64,000 nt of DNA from UBA6912 sp963792895 (GTDB lineage: Bacteria > Actinomycetota > Acidimicrobiia > Spongiisociales > UBA5794): the NCBI GenBank assembly GCA_963792895.1, contig CAWBYA010000006.1, forward strand, positions 186,001 through 250,000. The letters run 5' to 3'. Both the position numbers and the translations under genes were made by a program. Positions 44,334 to 53,758 of this stretch are shown in pieces. How positions within the stretch are numbered: position 1 is the stretch's first letter; the number at the start of each line of letters is the position of its first letter. The notes below the pieces were generated by a model, which searched no databases, had not been told where the DNA came from, and saw nothing but the letters and a program-made list of their open reading frames with translations.

Positions 44334-44759
44334 ATGGACGCCCCGCACATCACCGTCACGGGTCTCGTCGGCGAGAGCGTGGAGCTTCGTGCGGCCGACC
44401 TTGCGGCGTTGCCATCAGTCATCCCCGAGGTCTCTTCGATCGCAGCCGGCGCCTCCGGCACGGCGGTGAGAGTCGACGACATCCTGGCACGAGTCGCCAT
44501 CGATCCCGCGGCGAGTCACTGCACCGTGATCAGCCAGGGCGGCGCATACCGGGCCTCGATCCCGCTGACCGAGCTGCGCAACGGCGGGTGGCTCGCATTT
44601 GGCGATGGTGCGGAGCCGCTGGCAGACCACCGCGGTGGGCCCTTCCGACTGACCGTTGCGGAGGGAACGACCCTGTGCTGGAACGTGAAGCGGGTGGCGA
44701 CGCTGCGACTGACGGCGGGACCGGAGCCGGACGACGTACCGGAGAATCCGCCGCACTGA
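44334..44759 (+). CDS. Molybdopterin-dependent oxidoreductase-fold protein
   Basis: A 141-residue protein with the sulfite-oxidase-like Moco-binding fold in shortened form: 'ITVTGLVGESVELRAADLAALPSV', 'GTAVRVDDILARVAI', 'AYRASIPLTELRNGGWLAFGDGAEPLADHRGGPFRL' and 'CWNVKRVATLRL'. The usual Moco-binding cysteine is not obvious in a canonical position, so it may bind another ligand or be a partner subunit. It probably has its own leaderless transcript after the methyltransferase. Confidence 0.75.
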   Translation: MDAPHITVTGLVGESVELRAADLAALPSVIPEVSSIAAGASGTAVRVDDILARVAIDPAASHCTVISQGGAYRASIPLTELRNGGWLAFGDGAEPLADHRGGPFRLTVAEGTTLCWNVKRVATLRLTAGPEPDDVPENPPH

Positions 44760-44874
44760 CATCACAGTCTTCCTGATGGATGCCGGTCACGACGCCACCG
44801 GGTCACCTCCAAGTCCGAACGGATCGTCGCTCTCAACCGCATGTCGCCCGTCGGCTGCAGGCCGTGTGACCCAG

Positions 44875-47800
44875 TCAGCCGACGAGACGCTCGATACGGC
44901 GCACCGCCACCACCACGGAGGCAACGTCGTCTCCGCCCTCGATTGCGACGGACCGCATGAGCCGCATCAGCTGGGTGTAGCGATCCCCGCAAGACTCGAC
45001 GAAGGCATCGACTGCGGTGGCGGGCTCGACACCCGGATACTGCGTGGCGACTCGATCTGTGAGGTGCCGTCGCAACACGAGGAGGTCGTCGGCGACCGCA
45101 CGTGCAGCCGAGCGCTGCCACCGATTGGCTCTGGGGAGGTGACTGAGGATCCGGGCGAGCCTGTCGAGGTGGAACGCATCGGCAACAACGAAGGAGAGCC
45201 TGGCCACCGTGGCCAACGGAGCGTTGTGGAGGTGGGCCAGCTCGATGATGTCCGGCGCATGGACGAGGGCATCTTCATACGCGTGGCGGCGCGCGAGCTC
45301 GCGCGGCACCGCAGCCGCCATGAGCTCACCGACCCGCTGCTCCCTGGCCGCCACCCAGTCCGGCATGCCTACTTCGGGGAGCGCAGCGGACAGCGCCTCG
45401 AAAGCGTCTCTGGACACTTCGATCGACTCCGCCGAGAGGTGCGTCTGACCGCGCCCGAGGTGCCAGCGAGCCGTGGCTTCCACGAGCTCGTCTACGCCGG
45501 CCATCAACCTTCGCTGAAGTGCCGGATCGACCCAGCCCTCCAGACGCTCGACGGCCTCCCACCGTCGAGTTGCCCCCGTCACCTCACGAGCGATCCGGTA
45601 CGCACGGACGATCATGGGTGCGGGTGAGCCGGTCTCCGCCTTGACGCGAGCGGCGAAGGTGATCCCCTCCGAGTCGATGACCTCATTGGAAACGATTGTT
45701 GCAATCAGCTCCCGCCGTAGCGGGTGCTCTGCGACGAGCGGCCCAAAGCGGCGCACCACCTCTTCGGGAAAATACGCGGCGAGGTCACGCTGGAAGTCGA
45801 CGGCTTCGGGGAGATCGGACGCGAGCAGCTCGTCGGCGAGTGTTCGTTTTGCGTAAGCAAGGAGCACCGCGAGCTCGGGTGTCGTCATGCCGAGCCCCGC
45901 CCTCCCTCGCTCGAGCATCTCGTCGGTGGTCGGCAGCACCTCCATGTGACGGTCGAGAACCCCCTGCTGCTCGAGCGTCTGCATCAAGTCCTCATACGCA
46001 TCGAGGCGGTGTGGCGAGGCGTCCTGCTCCTGGGTGAGGATCTGCGCTTGCAGGAAGTTCTCGTAGACGACGCGCGAGGTGATGTCGTCGGCGAGCATTT
46101 CGATCAGTGCGTCCCGCTCAGCGACGTCGAGCACGCCGCGTTCGATCGCCAAGCCGAGTAGGACTTTCAGGTTGACCTCGCGGTCCGAGCAGTGAACACC
46201 GGCCGAGTTGTCGATGAAGTCGGTATAGAGCCGGCCTCCAGCCGCCGCATACTCGATGCGTCCGCGCTGGGTCAGGCCGAGGTTGCCGCCCTCGCCGACT
46301 ACTCGGCACCTCAGGCTTCGACCGTCGACTCTCACGTGATCGTTCGTCCGGTCGCCGACGTCTGCGTTGGACTCGTCACGCCCCTTCACGTAGGTGCCGA
46401 TGCCGCCGTTCCACAGCAGATCGACGGGCGCCACCAACGCCAGCCTGATGAGCTCGGCGGGTGTCACCTCGGCGGGCTCTGTCCCGAGCGCCTCTGCGGC
46501 CTCGCTCGACAGCTCGATCTTCTTGGCGGTGCGCGAGAAGACGCCGCCCCCGGCCGAGATGACCGTTCTGTCGTAGTCGTCCCACGAGGTGCCAGGCGTG
46601 GTGAAGAGGCGGCGCCGCTCGGCAAACGACCGCGCCGGGTCGGGATTCGGATCAACGAACACGTGGCGGTGGTCGAACGCGGCAACGAGTCGGATGGTGG
46701 GTGATTGCAGCATGCCATTGCCGAACACGTCCCCGGACATGTCCCCGATACCTACGACCGTGAACGGCTCGTTTGCGATATCGCGGCCCATCTCGTGGAA
46801 GTTGTGCTTCACGGATTCCCACGCGCCGCGGGCAGTGATGCCAAGGGCTTTGTGGTCATATCCTGCGGAACCACCCGACGCAAAGGCATCCCCGAGCCAG
46901 AAGCCATACTCGGCCGCCAAGCCGTTGGCGACGTCGGAGAACGTAGCCGTACCCTTGTCTGCGGCGACGACGAGGTACGGGTCGGGCGCATCGTGGACCC
47001 GGACCCCGGCGGCGGGACCACGGTGCCGTCGATGATGTTGTCCGTGACCTCCAGCAGGCCGCGGATGAAGGTCTCATACGCACTGCGCACGGCCGCACGG
47101 ACATCGCCGGCATGAGTGCGGCGAAGGACGAAGCCGCCCTTTGCCCCGGTCGGCACGATGACGGCGTTCTTCGTCATCTGTGCCTTCATGAGGCCAAGCA
47201 CCTCGGTGCGGTAATCCTCGCGGCGCTCCGACCACCGAATGCCGCCCCGAGCCACCTTGCCTCCCCGCAGATGGATGCCCTCGACCTCGGGCGCGTAGAT
47301 GAACACTTCGAAGAGCGGGAAGGGTCTCGGCATGCCGGGGACCTCATCGGAGCGCACCTTGAATGCGAGGCATGTGCGCCCCGGCCGGTACGCATTCGTG
47401 CGCACCGTCGCCCATATCAGACCCGAGAGCGAACGCAGGATTCGGTCCTCGTCGAGCGACTCCACCAGGTCGATCGCTGCCAGGACGTCGTCGCGGACTC
47501 TCGCCGCCGCTTCGTCGCTGCCGTCGGGCGAGAATCGGGCGTGGAACATACGCACGAGATCTGCGGCAATCTGCGCATGCCGGACAAGCGTGTCGTGGAT
47601 GTAGTCAATCGTGAACTGAGGGCTGACCCGCCGCCAGTACGTCTTGTATGCACGAAGGATCGCTACGTCGGCGTGGTCGATCTCGGCGGCGACGATCAGC
47701 CTGCTCAGCGAGTCGGACTCAGCCTCCCCCCGCCACACGGCAGTGATGAGCTCCTCGATGCGACGGCTCGCTTCCCCAACCTCGATGGGCGTGCCGTCCG

Positions 47801-49661
47801 CGGCGAGGACTCCGAAGTCGTGGATGAGAATCGACGGGCCACCGCCGACAAGCCGCGTCGGCACCTCCTCGATGACCCGCAGACCGAGATGCTCGAGCAA
47901 GGGCATCATCTGAGAGAGCGCCAGCTTCCCACTGCGGTGGTAGAAGCTCAGTCGAGTCAGCTGCTCGGAGCCTGGCGGCTCGGTCTGGATCCCGACGAGG
48001 AGAGGTTCCTCTCCCGAGGCGAGGCGGTCGAGTGCGACGATGTCGCCCGCGGCTACGTCGAGCGACGTCGACGTCTTGTAGTACTCCGGGAACCGGTTGG
48101 CCCATCTGGCGGCGAGCGCGCGACCAGCCGCCTCGCCCATGTCGGTGACGAGGCGGGCGGCGAGCCGATCGTCCCACGTGCGCGTGAGGCCGGCGACCTC
48201 CTCCTCGAGTTCGGTGAAAGACACTTCGGGTACATGATCGGCACCCACCCAGACGGTGAAGTGAATCCGAGCCGGGCCGCTCTCGCCGAGAGCGAGCCGG
48301 TAGTCCACGGCAGTGCCGTTGAACCGCTCGAGGAAGAGGCTTTGCAGCTTGCGCCGCAGCTCGGCGTTGAAGCGGTCGCGCGGCATGGCGACCAGCACCG
48401 AGACGTTGCGGCGCAGGAGGTCGTTGCGAACGAAGAGCCGAACCCCACGCTGCTCCTCGAGCGCAAGGAGACCGGAGATGCTGCGGGCCAGCTCCTCACG
48501 GGGCACCGAGAAGAGCTCTTCTTTCGGGAAGCTGTCGAAGATCTGGACTATGGCTCGATAGTCGTGAGACCCTTCGATCAGGTCTTCGGCCTCCACCATC
48601 CACGCCAGCTTGCGGCGGAGGAGCGGGATCGACGACGAGCGCGCCATGTAGGCCTTGGCGGTGAACAACCCGATGAGGCGGACCTCGCCCGCCACACGAC
48701 CGTCGACGTCCATCCGTCGAACACCGATGTAGTCCATCCGGGCCCTGCGGTGGACCGTGGACATCCTGTTGGTCTTCGAGATGACCAACAGGTGGCCGCT
48801 GAGATAGCGCTCCAGCTGGTCCGGCGGGAGGTTGCGCAACGCGACCGGTTGCGCAAACCGAGAGTGCGACTCGTGTGACAGGATGCCGAGGCCGGACTCT
48901 GGCTCGACCTGGAGGGACCGGCCCTCGGGGCCGCCCACGATACGGTACTCCCGGAATCCAAGGAACACGAAGTTGTCGTCGAGCAACCAGCGAAGGAAGG
49001 CGACGGCTTCCTCCACCTCATCCTGGGCGTAGTGACTGGCGCCCGCTTCGGCAGCTTCGATCATCGTCTCGATGCGCGCCTGCATGTCGTGGAAGTCGCG
49101 GACGGCTGCCTGGAGATCCCCCACCACCTTGCACAAAGCGCCTTGGAGCGACGCAACTTCCTCGTCGGGGAGCGAGCGGTCGAGCTGATAGTGCTGCACC
49201 GACTCGCGGCTTGGCGCACCCCGGACGCTGACGATCGAAGTCAAGCGACCCTCAGTACGCACGGTGCCGATCACGGGGTGGAGGATCCGAAGCGGCTCGA
49301 GGCCGCGAGCACGCAACTCCCCCGTCACGGACTCGACGAGAAACGGCGCGTCGGGTGCGTTGACCTCCACCACGGCGCCGGGCGCGGCATAGCCGTGGTC
49401 CTCGGGGTTGGGATTGAAGACCCGAACCGCCATCGGATCGCTTCCGCGGCTGTCGACAAAGCCGAGCAGAGACAGGACCTGGGGAGCGAGCACGGAGGCG
49501 TCGCGCTCAGCCTCCGAGAGCACCGCACGACGCAGCAGGGCACGAGAGAAACCCGAAAGCAAACGAGCCCGCTCCGGCGGTTGCGACGACTCGAATATCG
49601 CCGTCAGCTCGTCGACGAGCGTGACCGGCGCACCCGGTGGAGCGGCGTCGGTGGAAACCAC
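44875..49661 (-). pseudogene. Large NAD-dependent glutamate dehydrogenase (frameshifted)
   Basis: The family is the about 1,600-residue NAD-glutamate dehydrogenase that converts glutamate to 2-oxoglutarate. Near the catalytic centre 'RGGIRWSERREDYRTEVLGLMKAQMTKNAVIVPTGAKGGFV' is intact. After VVPPP the frame breaks at 47004-47007, where a run of four C (plus strand) would need to be five; shifting restores 'HDAPDPYLVVAADKGT', 'GLAAEYGFWLGDAFASGGSAGYDHK' and the rest. Restored, it has about 1,595 residues. A homopolymer error fits best. The start is uncertain (GTG at 49661 or 49712); the long frame further upstream is antisense to DUF2332. Confidence 0.85.
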
Positions 49662-49781
49662 GCCGACAACGCTAGCGAGAGACCAGCCCACATCCCATGA
49701 GTCGTTGGTCACATGGAAGCCGGACCAGCGACGACAAGGCCCAGGGCTCAACGGCAACTCTCGCCATGGCACACTGGATCG

Positions 49782-50831
49782 ATGGAAGTTGCCCACGCTT
49801 TCAGATTGCAGGCCGCAGCGTGCGAGCGGCTCGAATCCCCGCTCTACGCGAAGCTTCTGGCCACCGCCGCCGACGAGATCGAGGCCGGAGCGCCGCTCCG
49901 CGCCTTGGTCGTGGAGTGGGACGGCGACCCCGTGCGCGATGCGCTTGCCCTCCGAATCATGGGTGGCGTCCATCGCGCGGCGTTGCGAGGCGACGCTCCG
50001 GACATCTCGGCCCACTATCCGACGACCGGGGGAACCCCGCGGTGGCCGGCGTGCGCTGATGCCTTCCTCGACGTCGTGAACCGGCGGCTCCCCGTGGTGG
50101 ACGAGGCCGTCGCACGACCCCCGCAAACCAACGAGATCGGACGGGCGGGAGTACTCATCGGTGGGCTGCTCGAGGTAGCCCGCATCACCGGGTTGCCGCT
50201 CCGTCTGCGAGACATCGGAGCCAGTGCCGGCCTGAACCTCCTCCTCGACCGCTTCGCCTACGACCTGGCGATCGGCGGGTGGGGTGACCCGTCGAGCCCG
50301 GTGCACCTGCGGACCCCGTGGAGCGGTGTGCCGCCATCGCTGGGTACGCCGCTCAGCATCATCGACCGCAAGGGGTGCGACATCACGCCGCTCGACGTCA
50401 AAGATCCGTTGGACGCCGAACGGGTGAAGTCCTATGTGTGGGCCGACCAGGTCGAGCGCTTCAAGCGCACCGAAGCCGCGATCGACCTGGCACGACAGAC
50501 AGCCGTAACGGTCGCGCAAGCGGCTGCGGGTCCCTGGCTCGGGAACGAGCTGTCGATGCTCCTGCCCGGCGCAACCACCGTGGTGATGCAGTCGGTGGTC
50601 ACTCAATACCTGTCGGCGCGCGACCGGCGGAGCGTCAGGCAGACGATCCGCACCGCAGGTCGGTTGGCGACGCACGAAGCACCGCTCGCATGGCTTCGCT
50701 TCGAGCCGGGCCCACGCCGCTGGTTCGAGCTGCGGCTTGCGCTGTGGCCGCTCGGCGTCGACCTCACCCTTGCGGATGCGCACCCCCACGGCGTCTGGGC
50801 CCGGTGGTTCGTCGGGAGCGAGCCCCGCTGA
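49782..50831 (+). CDS. DUF2332 family protein
   Basis: A 349-residue member of DUF2332, a family of unknown function common in actinobacteria and proteobacteria. 'VAHAFRLQAAACERLESPLYAKLL' at the start, 'LRDIGASAGLNLLLDRF' in the middle and 'VMQSVVTQYLS' later are typical; the GASAG loop suggests a nucleotide- or SAM-type fold. It is divergent from the GDH gene, and the ATG at 49782 is the first that gives the family N-terminus. Its end lies 34 bp from the convergent next gene. Confidence 0.88.
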   Translation: MEVAHAFRLQAAACERLESPLYAKLLATAADEIEAGAPLRALVVEWDGDPVRDALALRIMGGVHRAALRGDAPDISAHYPTTGGTPRWPACADAFLDVVNRRLPVVDEAVARPPQTNEIGRAGVLIGGLLEVARITGLPLRLRDIGASAGLNLLLDRFAYDLAIGGWGDPSSPVHLRTPWSGVPPSLGTPLSIIDRKGCDITPLDVKDPLDAERVKSYVWADQVERFKRTEAAIDLARQTAVTVAQAAAGPWLGNELSMLLPGATTVVMQSVVTQYLSARDRRSVRQTIRTAGRLATHEAPLAWLRFEPGPRRWFELRLALWPLGVDLTLADAHPHGVWARWFVGSEPR

Positions 50832-50865
50832 GGCAGGCAACGTCTGAACGAGAGGCTCAGGCAGC

Positions 50866-51372
50866 TCAGAGCGTCTCGAAATGTGCCTGCGTCGGGGATA
50901 CCTCCAGCCAGAGCTCGGCCCCCACCGCCGCCCCCTCGATCCACGGCGCCACGATCTCGACAATGGTCGGAGGCTGATGGTGCTCCGGCTTCGTCTCAGG
51001 ATCGGGGCGGTAGACGAGTCCGGAAACGAGGCGCTGGGGCGTCACCCCGATCCGGCAATCGACGAACGAGAAGTCCTCTGCCGGCTCGGTGGGATGCCAT
51101 CGCACGTTGCGCAGCGTCGTCACCGGACCGTCGAGGACGATCCGATGCGGCGCCACGTCGACGTTGATGGTGCCGCCGTGGAACCGAGCGATGTCGAGGC
51201 CCGCTGCGGCGAAGTGAGGCGCCTGCATCGCGAGGGTGCCGCCGGGGAAGCGAGGATCGCCCTTCGCCCCCGACGCCACGCCATGACCGGCGACGACAAC
51301 CCCTCGGACGATCGCGGAGGACACCTCTCGCGGGCGCAGCGCGTCGTCAGTCACGATTCCGACCGTAGTCAT
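50866..51372 (-). CDS. Hypothetical protein, weakly riboflavin-kinase-like
   Basis: A 168-residue soluble protein. The block 'VRGVVVAGHGVASG', then 'FHGGTINVDVAPHRIVL', is reminiscent in order of the glycine-rich and PGTLNV motifs of CTP-dependent riboflavin kinases, but the similarity is weak and I do not assign that function. A C-terminal 'IVEIVAPWIEGAAVGAELWLEV' strand pair closes it. The ATG at 51372 is chosen because the upstream open frame is low in coding character. Confidence 0.5.
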   Translation of the reverse strand: MTTVGIVTDDALRPREVSSAIVRGVVVAGHGVASGAKGDPRFPGGTLAMQAPHFAAAGLDIARFHGGTINVDVAPHRIVLDGPVTTLRNVRWHPTEPAEDFSFVDCRIGVTPQRLVSGLVYRPDPETKPEHHQPPTIVEIVAPWIEGAAVGAELWLEVSPTQAHFETL

Positions 51373-51721
51373 ACCAACGGCGCCGCCGCCAACGTCCTGA
51401 GCCACCGGCTCGGCCGACCGCCCTGGGAGAGAGGAGAGAAGAAGAGGCCGCGCCACCAACCCGCAATCGGGACGGAAGTCACAGGGAGGAGGAAGCACGG
51501 ACGGTAAGTCGTCTCGCCCAACCCCCCTCAAGGGCGATCGACGTGGCACGGCCGACTAGGGACGCAGCCGGGTCGAGGGGGTGCGGCGGGCGTCCGCGAG
51601 CCGGTGTCGGGCTCGCCAGCCTCCGCCGCACGAGAGGAACGCGCACCATCGCCCAGTCCCTACCCCAACAGCGCACCCGACCGACAGCATCGGCGAACCG
51701 ACGGGGGGACCCGCCGTTTCC

Positions 51722-51750
51722 TTGACGGATCGGGACGTCGGTGACATAGT
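51722..51750 (+). promoter_or_regulatory. Sigma70-type promoter of the ABC exporter operon
   Basis: TTGACG at 51722-51727 and CATAGT at 51745-51750 are 17 bp apart. The expected start near 51757 leaves a leader of about 235 nt. Confidence 0.6.
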
Positions 51751-51801
51751 GCACGAAGGCCGTGATCGCCCAATGCGCTGGGTTGCGGCCGCTTTGTGCG
51801 C

Positions 51802-51818
51802 CGACCGGGCTCCGGTCG
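51802..51818 (+). other. Hairpin in exporter leader
   Basis: CGACCGG and CCGGTCG pair around a 3-nt loop (51802-51818), 23 nt before the leader ORF. Confidence 0.4.
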
Positions 51819-51841
51819 AGTCGATGATGAGGAGGGTCGAG

Positions 51842-51904
51842 ATGCTGAATCACATCCTGTACATCAGTGTCGCGCGCCCCTTCCCTCTCCCGCTGGTCGC
51901 CTAG
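51842..51904 (+). CDS. 20-codon leader peptide ORF
   Basis: A short ORF starting at an ATG with GAGGAGGG 6 nt upstream, ending at TAG. The peptide begins MLNHILYISV and ends in a proline-rich tail (PFPLPLVA). It lies between a promoter and a hairpin, 87 bp before the exporter start. In Bacillus subtilis the BmrB leader peptide controls the heterodimeric exporter BmrCD by ribosome-mediated attenuation; the layout here is alike, so control by antibiotics that stall ribosomes is a reasonable hypothesis. There is no direct evidence of translation. Confidence 0.45.
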   Translation: MLNHILYISVARPFPLPLVA

Positions 51905-51927
51905 CCACACCGGCACGACCACCGGTT

Positions 51928-51943
51928 GCGGGGCCCGCCCCGC
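51928..51943 (+). terminator. GC hairpin between leader ORF and exporter
   Basis: GCGGGG and CCCCGC pair around a 4-nt loop and are followed by TCCCCC. It could act as an attenuator. A second stem, GGAGGC (51967-51972) with GCCTCC (51981-51986), would hide the only Shine-Dalgarno-like segment before the exporter start. Confidence 0.4.
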
Positions 51944-51991
51944 TCCCCCATCGACCCGTCCGTCACGGAGGCATCCCTTTGCCTCCCGGCA

Positions 51992-53758
51992 ATGAGAGCA
52001 CTCATGATCCCGGTCCGTTCCTACTTCAGACTCCTGGTCGAGTACCTGCGCCCGCTGCGCGCCCGCGTGGTGTTGCTTACCGTCGTCCTCTTGATCTCGA
52101 TCGCCTTGCAGCTCATCAACCCGCAGATCGTGAAGGTCTTCATCGACCGCGCCACCTCGGGCTCGACGAGCAGCGCCCTGATCCCCCTGGCGATCTGGTT
52201 CATCGCGATCGCCGTCACCCATCAGGTGTTCAGCGTCGTCTCGACCTACCTCGCCGAGGATCTCGGCTGGACGGCGACCAACGAGATGCGGGCCCGGCTC
52301 GCAGACCATGTGCTCCACCTCGACATGGGCTTCCACAAGGAGCACACACCTGGTGAGCTGATCGAGCGCATCGACGGTGACGTCACGTCGCTCTCGAACT
52401 TCTTCTCGGCATTCACCATCCGGGTCATCGGCAACGTGGTGCTGCTCACAGGCATCCTCGTTCTCCTGTGGCTGGAGAACGTGTGGGTCGGCGTTGGGCT
52501 CACCGCCTTCTCGCTGGTTGCGCTCGCCATCATGCTGCGGCTTCAGGTCGTGACCGTGCCGTGGTGGAAACAGGTGCGCGCCACCAGCGCCACACTGTTC
52601 GGGTTCCTGGGCGAACAGCTCGGCGGCACCGAAGACATCCGCGCCAACGGCGGCACGCGATACATGGTCCACCGTTTCACGGCGATCTTGCGTGACTGGC
52701 TGCCTCAGCAGGTACGAGGTCGGATGGGGTTCGCCGTGCTGTGGGCTACCGGCATCGGCACCTACGTCATCGGCACAGGCCTGGTGTTCTGGCTCGGCTC
52801 GGTTCTGCTCGGCAACGGTGCTCTCACGCTCGGTTCGGTCTATCTCGTCTTCTACTACACGGGCATGACGCGGCAGCCGATGGACCAGATCCGATCACAG
52901 ATGGAGGACTTCCAGAAGGCGGGAGCCGGTATCAGCCGCGTCACCGAACTGTTCGGCCGTTCGTCGGCGCTCGCCGGCGAAGGAGTTCTGCATCTGCCGA
53001 GCGGCCCGCTCAGCGTTGCCTTTGAAGAGGTCGAGTTCGCCTACGACGACGCGGCGGGCGACGAGCGCGTGCTCCACGGCGTGTCCTTCGGACTCGCTGC
53101 CGGTCGGGTGCTCGGCGTCTTGGGGCGGTCCGGCTCGGGCAAGACCACACTCGCACGGCTGCTCACGCGGCTCTACGACCCGCAGTCCGGCGCCGTCCTG
53201 CTCGGGGGCATCGACGCAGCCCACGTCGCCACCGAGGAGCTGCGCCGCCGCGTCGGCATGGTCACTCAAGACGTGCAGCTGTTTCGCGCCCCGGTACGAG
53301 ACAACCTGACGTTCTTCGACGGGAACGGTCACGGCGACGGCCGCTTGCTCGACGTCTTGGAGCGGCTGGGACTCGAGGATTGGCTGGATTCCCTGCCGGA
53401 GGGTCTCGACAGCCAACTCGAGTCCGGAGGTGGTGGCCTGTCGGCCGGACAAGCGCAGTTGCTGGCGTTCACACGGATCTTCCTACGCGATCCCGGGCTC
53501 GTGATCCTCGACGAAGCATCGTCGAGGCTCGACCCTGTGACCGAGACGCTCATCGAACGTGCAGTCGACCGGCTGCTCGAGGGACGGACCGGCATCATCA
53601 TCGCCCACCGGCTGGCGACCGTGAACCGCGCCGACGACATATTGATCATGGAGGACGGTCGGGTCGTGGAGTTCGGCGAGCGCGTCGCACTCGCCGCCAA
53701 CCCCGACTCCCGGCTCTCCACGCTGCTCGCCACCGGGATGGAGGAGGTGCTCGCGTGA
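51992..53758 (+). CDS. ABC exporter half-transporter, catalytic-Glu subunit
   Basis: About 588 residues: a six-helix exporter domain, then a nucleotide-binding domain. Walker A is GRSGSGKTT, the signature is LSAGQ rather than LSGGQ, and Walker B is LVILDEASS with the catalytic glutamate near residue 508. The H-loop is IIIAHRLAT. The stop overlaps the next gene by 4 bp. Together they look like a heterodimeric multidrug exporter of the BmrCD/TM287-288 kind. The start could be 51992 or the ATG 12 bp later. Confidence 0.9.
   Translation: MRALMIPVRSYFRLLVEYLRPLRARVVLLTVVLLISIALQLINPQIVKVFIDRATSGSTSSALIPLAIWFIAIAVTHQVFSVVSTYLAEDLGWTATNEMRARLADHVLHLDMGFHKEHTPGELIERIDGDVTSLSNFFSAFTIRVIGNVVLLTGILVLLWLENVWVGVGLTAFSLVALAIMLRLQVVTVPWWKQVRATSATLFGFLGEQLGGTEDIRANGGTRYMVHRFTAILRDWLPQQVRGRMGFAVLWATGIGTYVIGTGLVFWLGSVLLGNGALTLGSVYLVFYYTGMTRQPMDQIRSQMEDFQKAGAGISRVTELFGRSSALAGEGVLHLPSGPLSVAFEEVEFAYDDAAGDERVLHGVSFGLAAGRVLGVLGRSGSGKTTLARLLTRLYDPQSGAVLLGGIDAAHVATEELRRRVGMVTQDVQLFRAPVRDNLTFFDGNGHGDGRLLDVLERLGLEDWLDSLPEGLDSQLESGGGGLSAGQAQLLAFTRIFLRDPGLVILDEASSRLDPVTETLIERAVDRLLEGRTGIIIAHRLATVNRADDILIMEDGRVVEFGERVALAANPDSRLSTLLATGMEEVLA

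Larger units (their letters stand above)
51373..51991. other. Long intergenic region with exporter leader
   Basis: A 619-bp gap. The first 350 bp show no gene that I can support. From 51722 on it holds a promoter, hairpins and a 20-codon ORF that look like a regulated leader for the ABC exporter. Confidence 0.5.

Noticed and set aside
47112..48878. Plus-strand open frame of about 590 codons inside the GDH gene
   Set aside because: It lies opposite a strongly conserved catalytic region of NAD-GDH and shows no recognisable sequence.
49826..49842. GGCTCGAATCCCCGC, resembling a tRNA T-arm
   Set aside because: It lies inside the coding frame of the DUF2332 protein, and no acceptor or anticodon stem can be built around it.
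51543..51725. 60-codon frame upstream of the exporter promoter
   Set aside because: Arg/Gly/Pro-rich with no ribosome site and no similarity; it ends in the promoter region.
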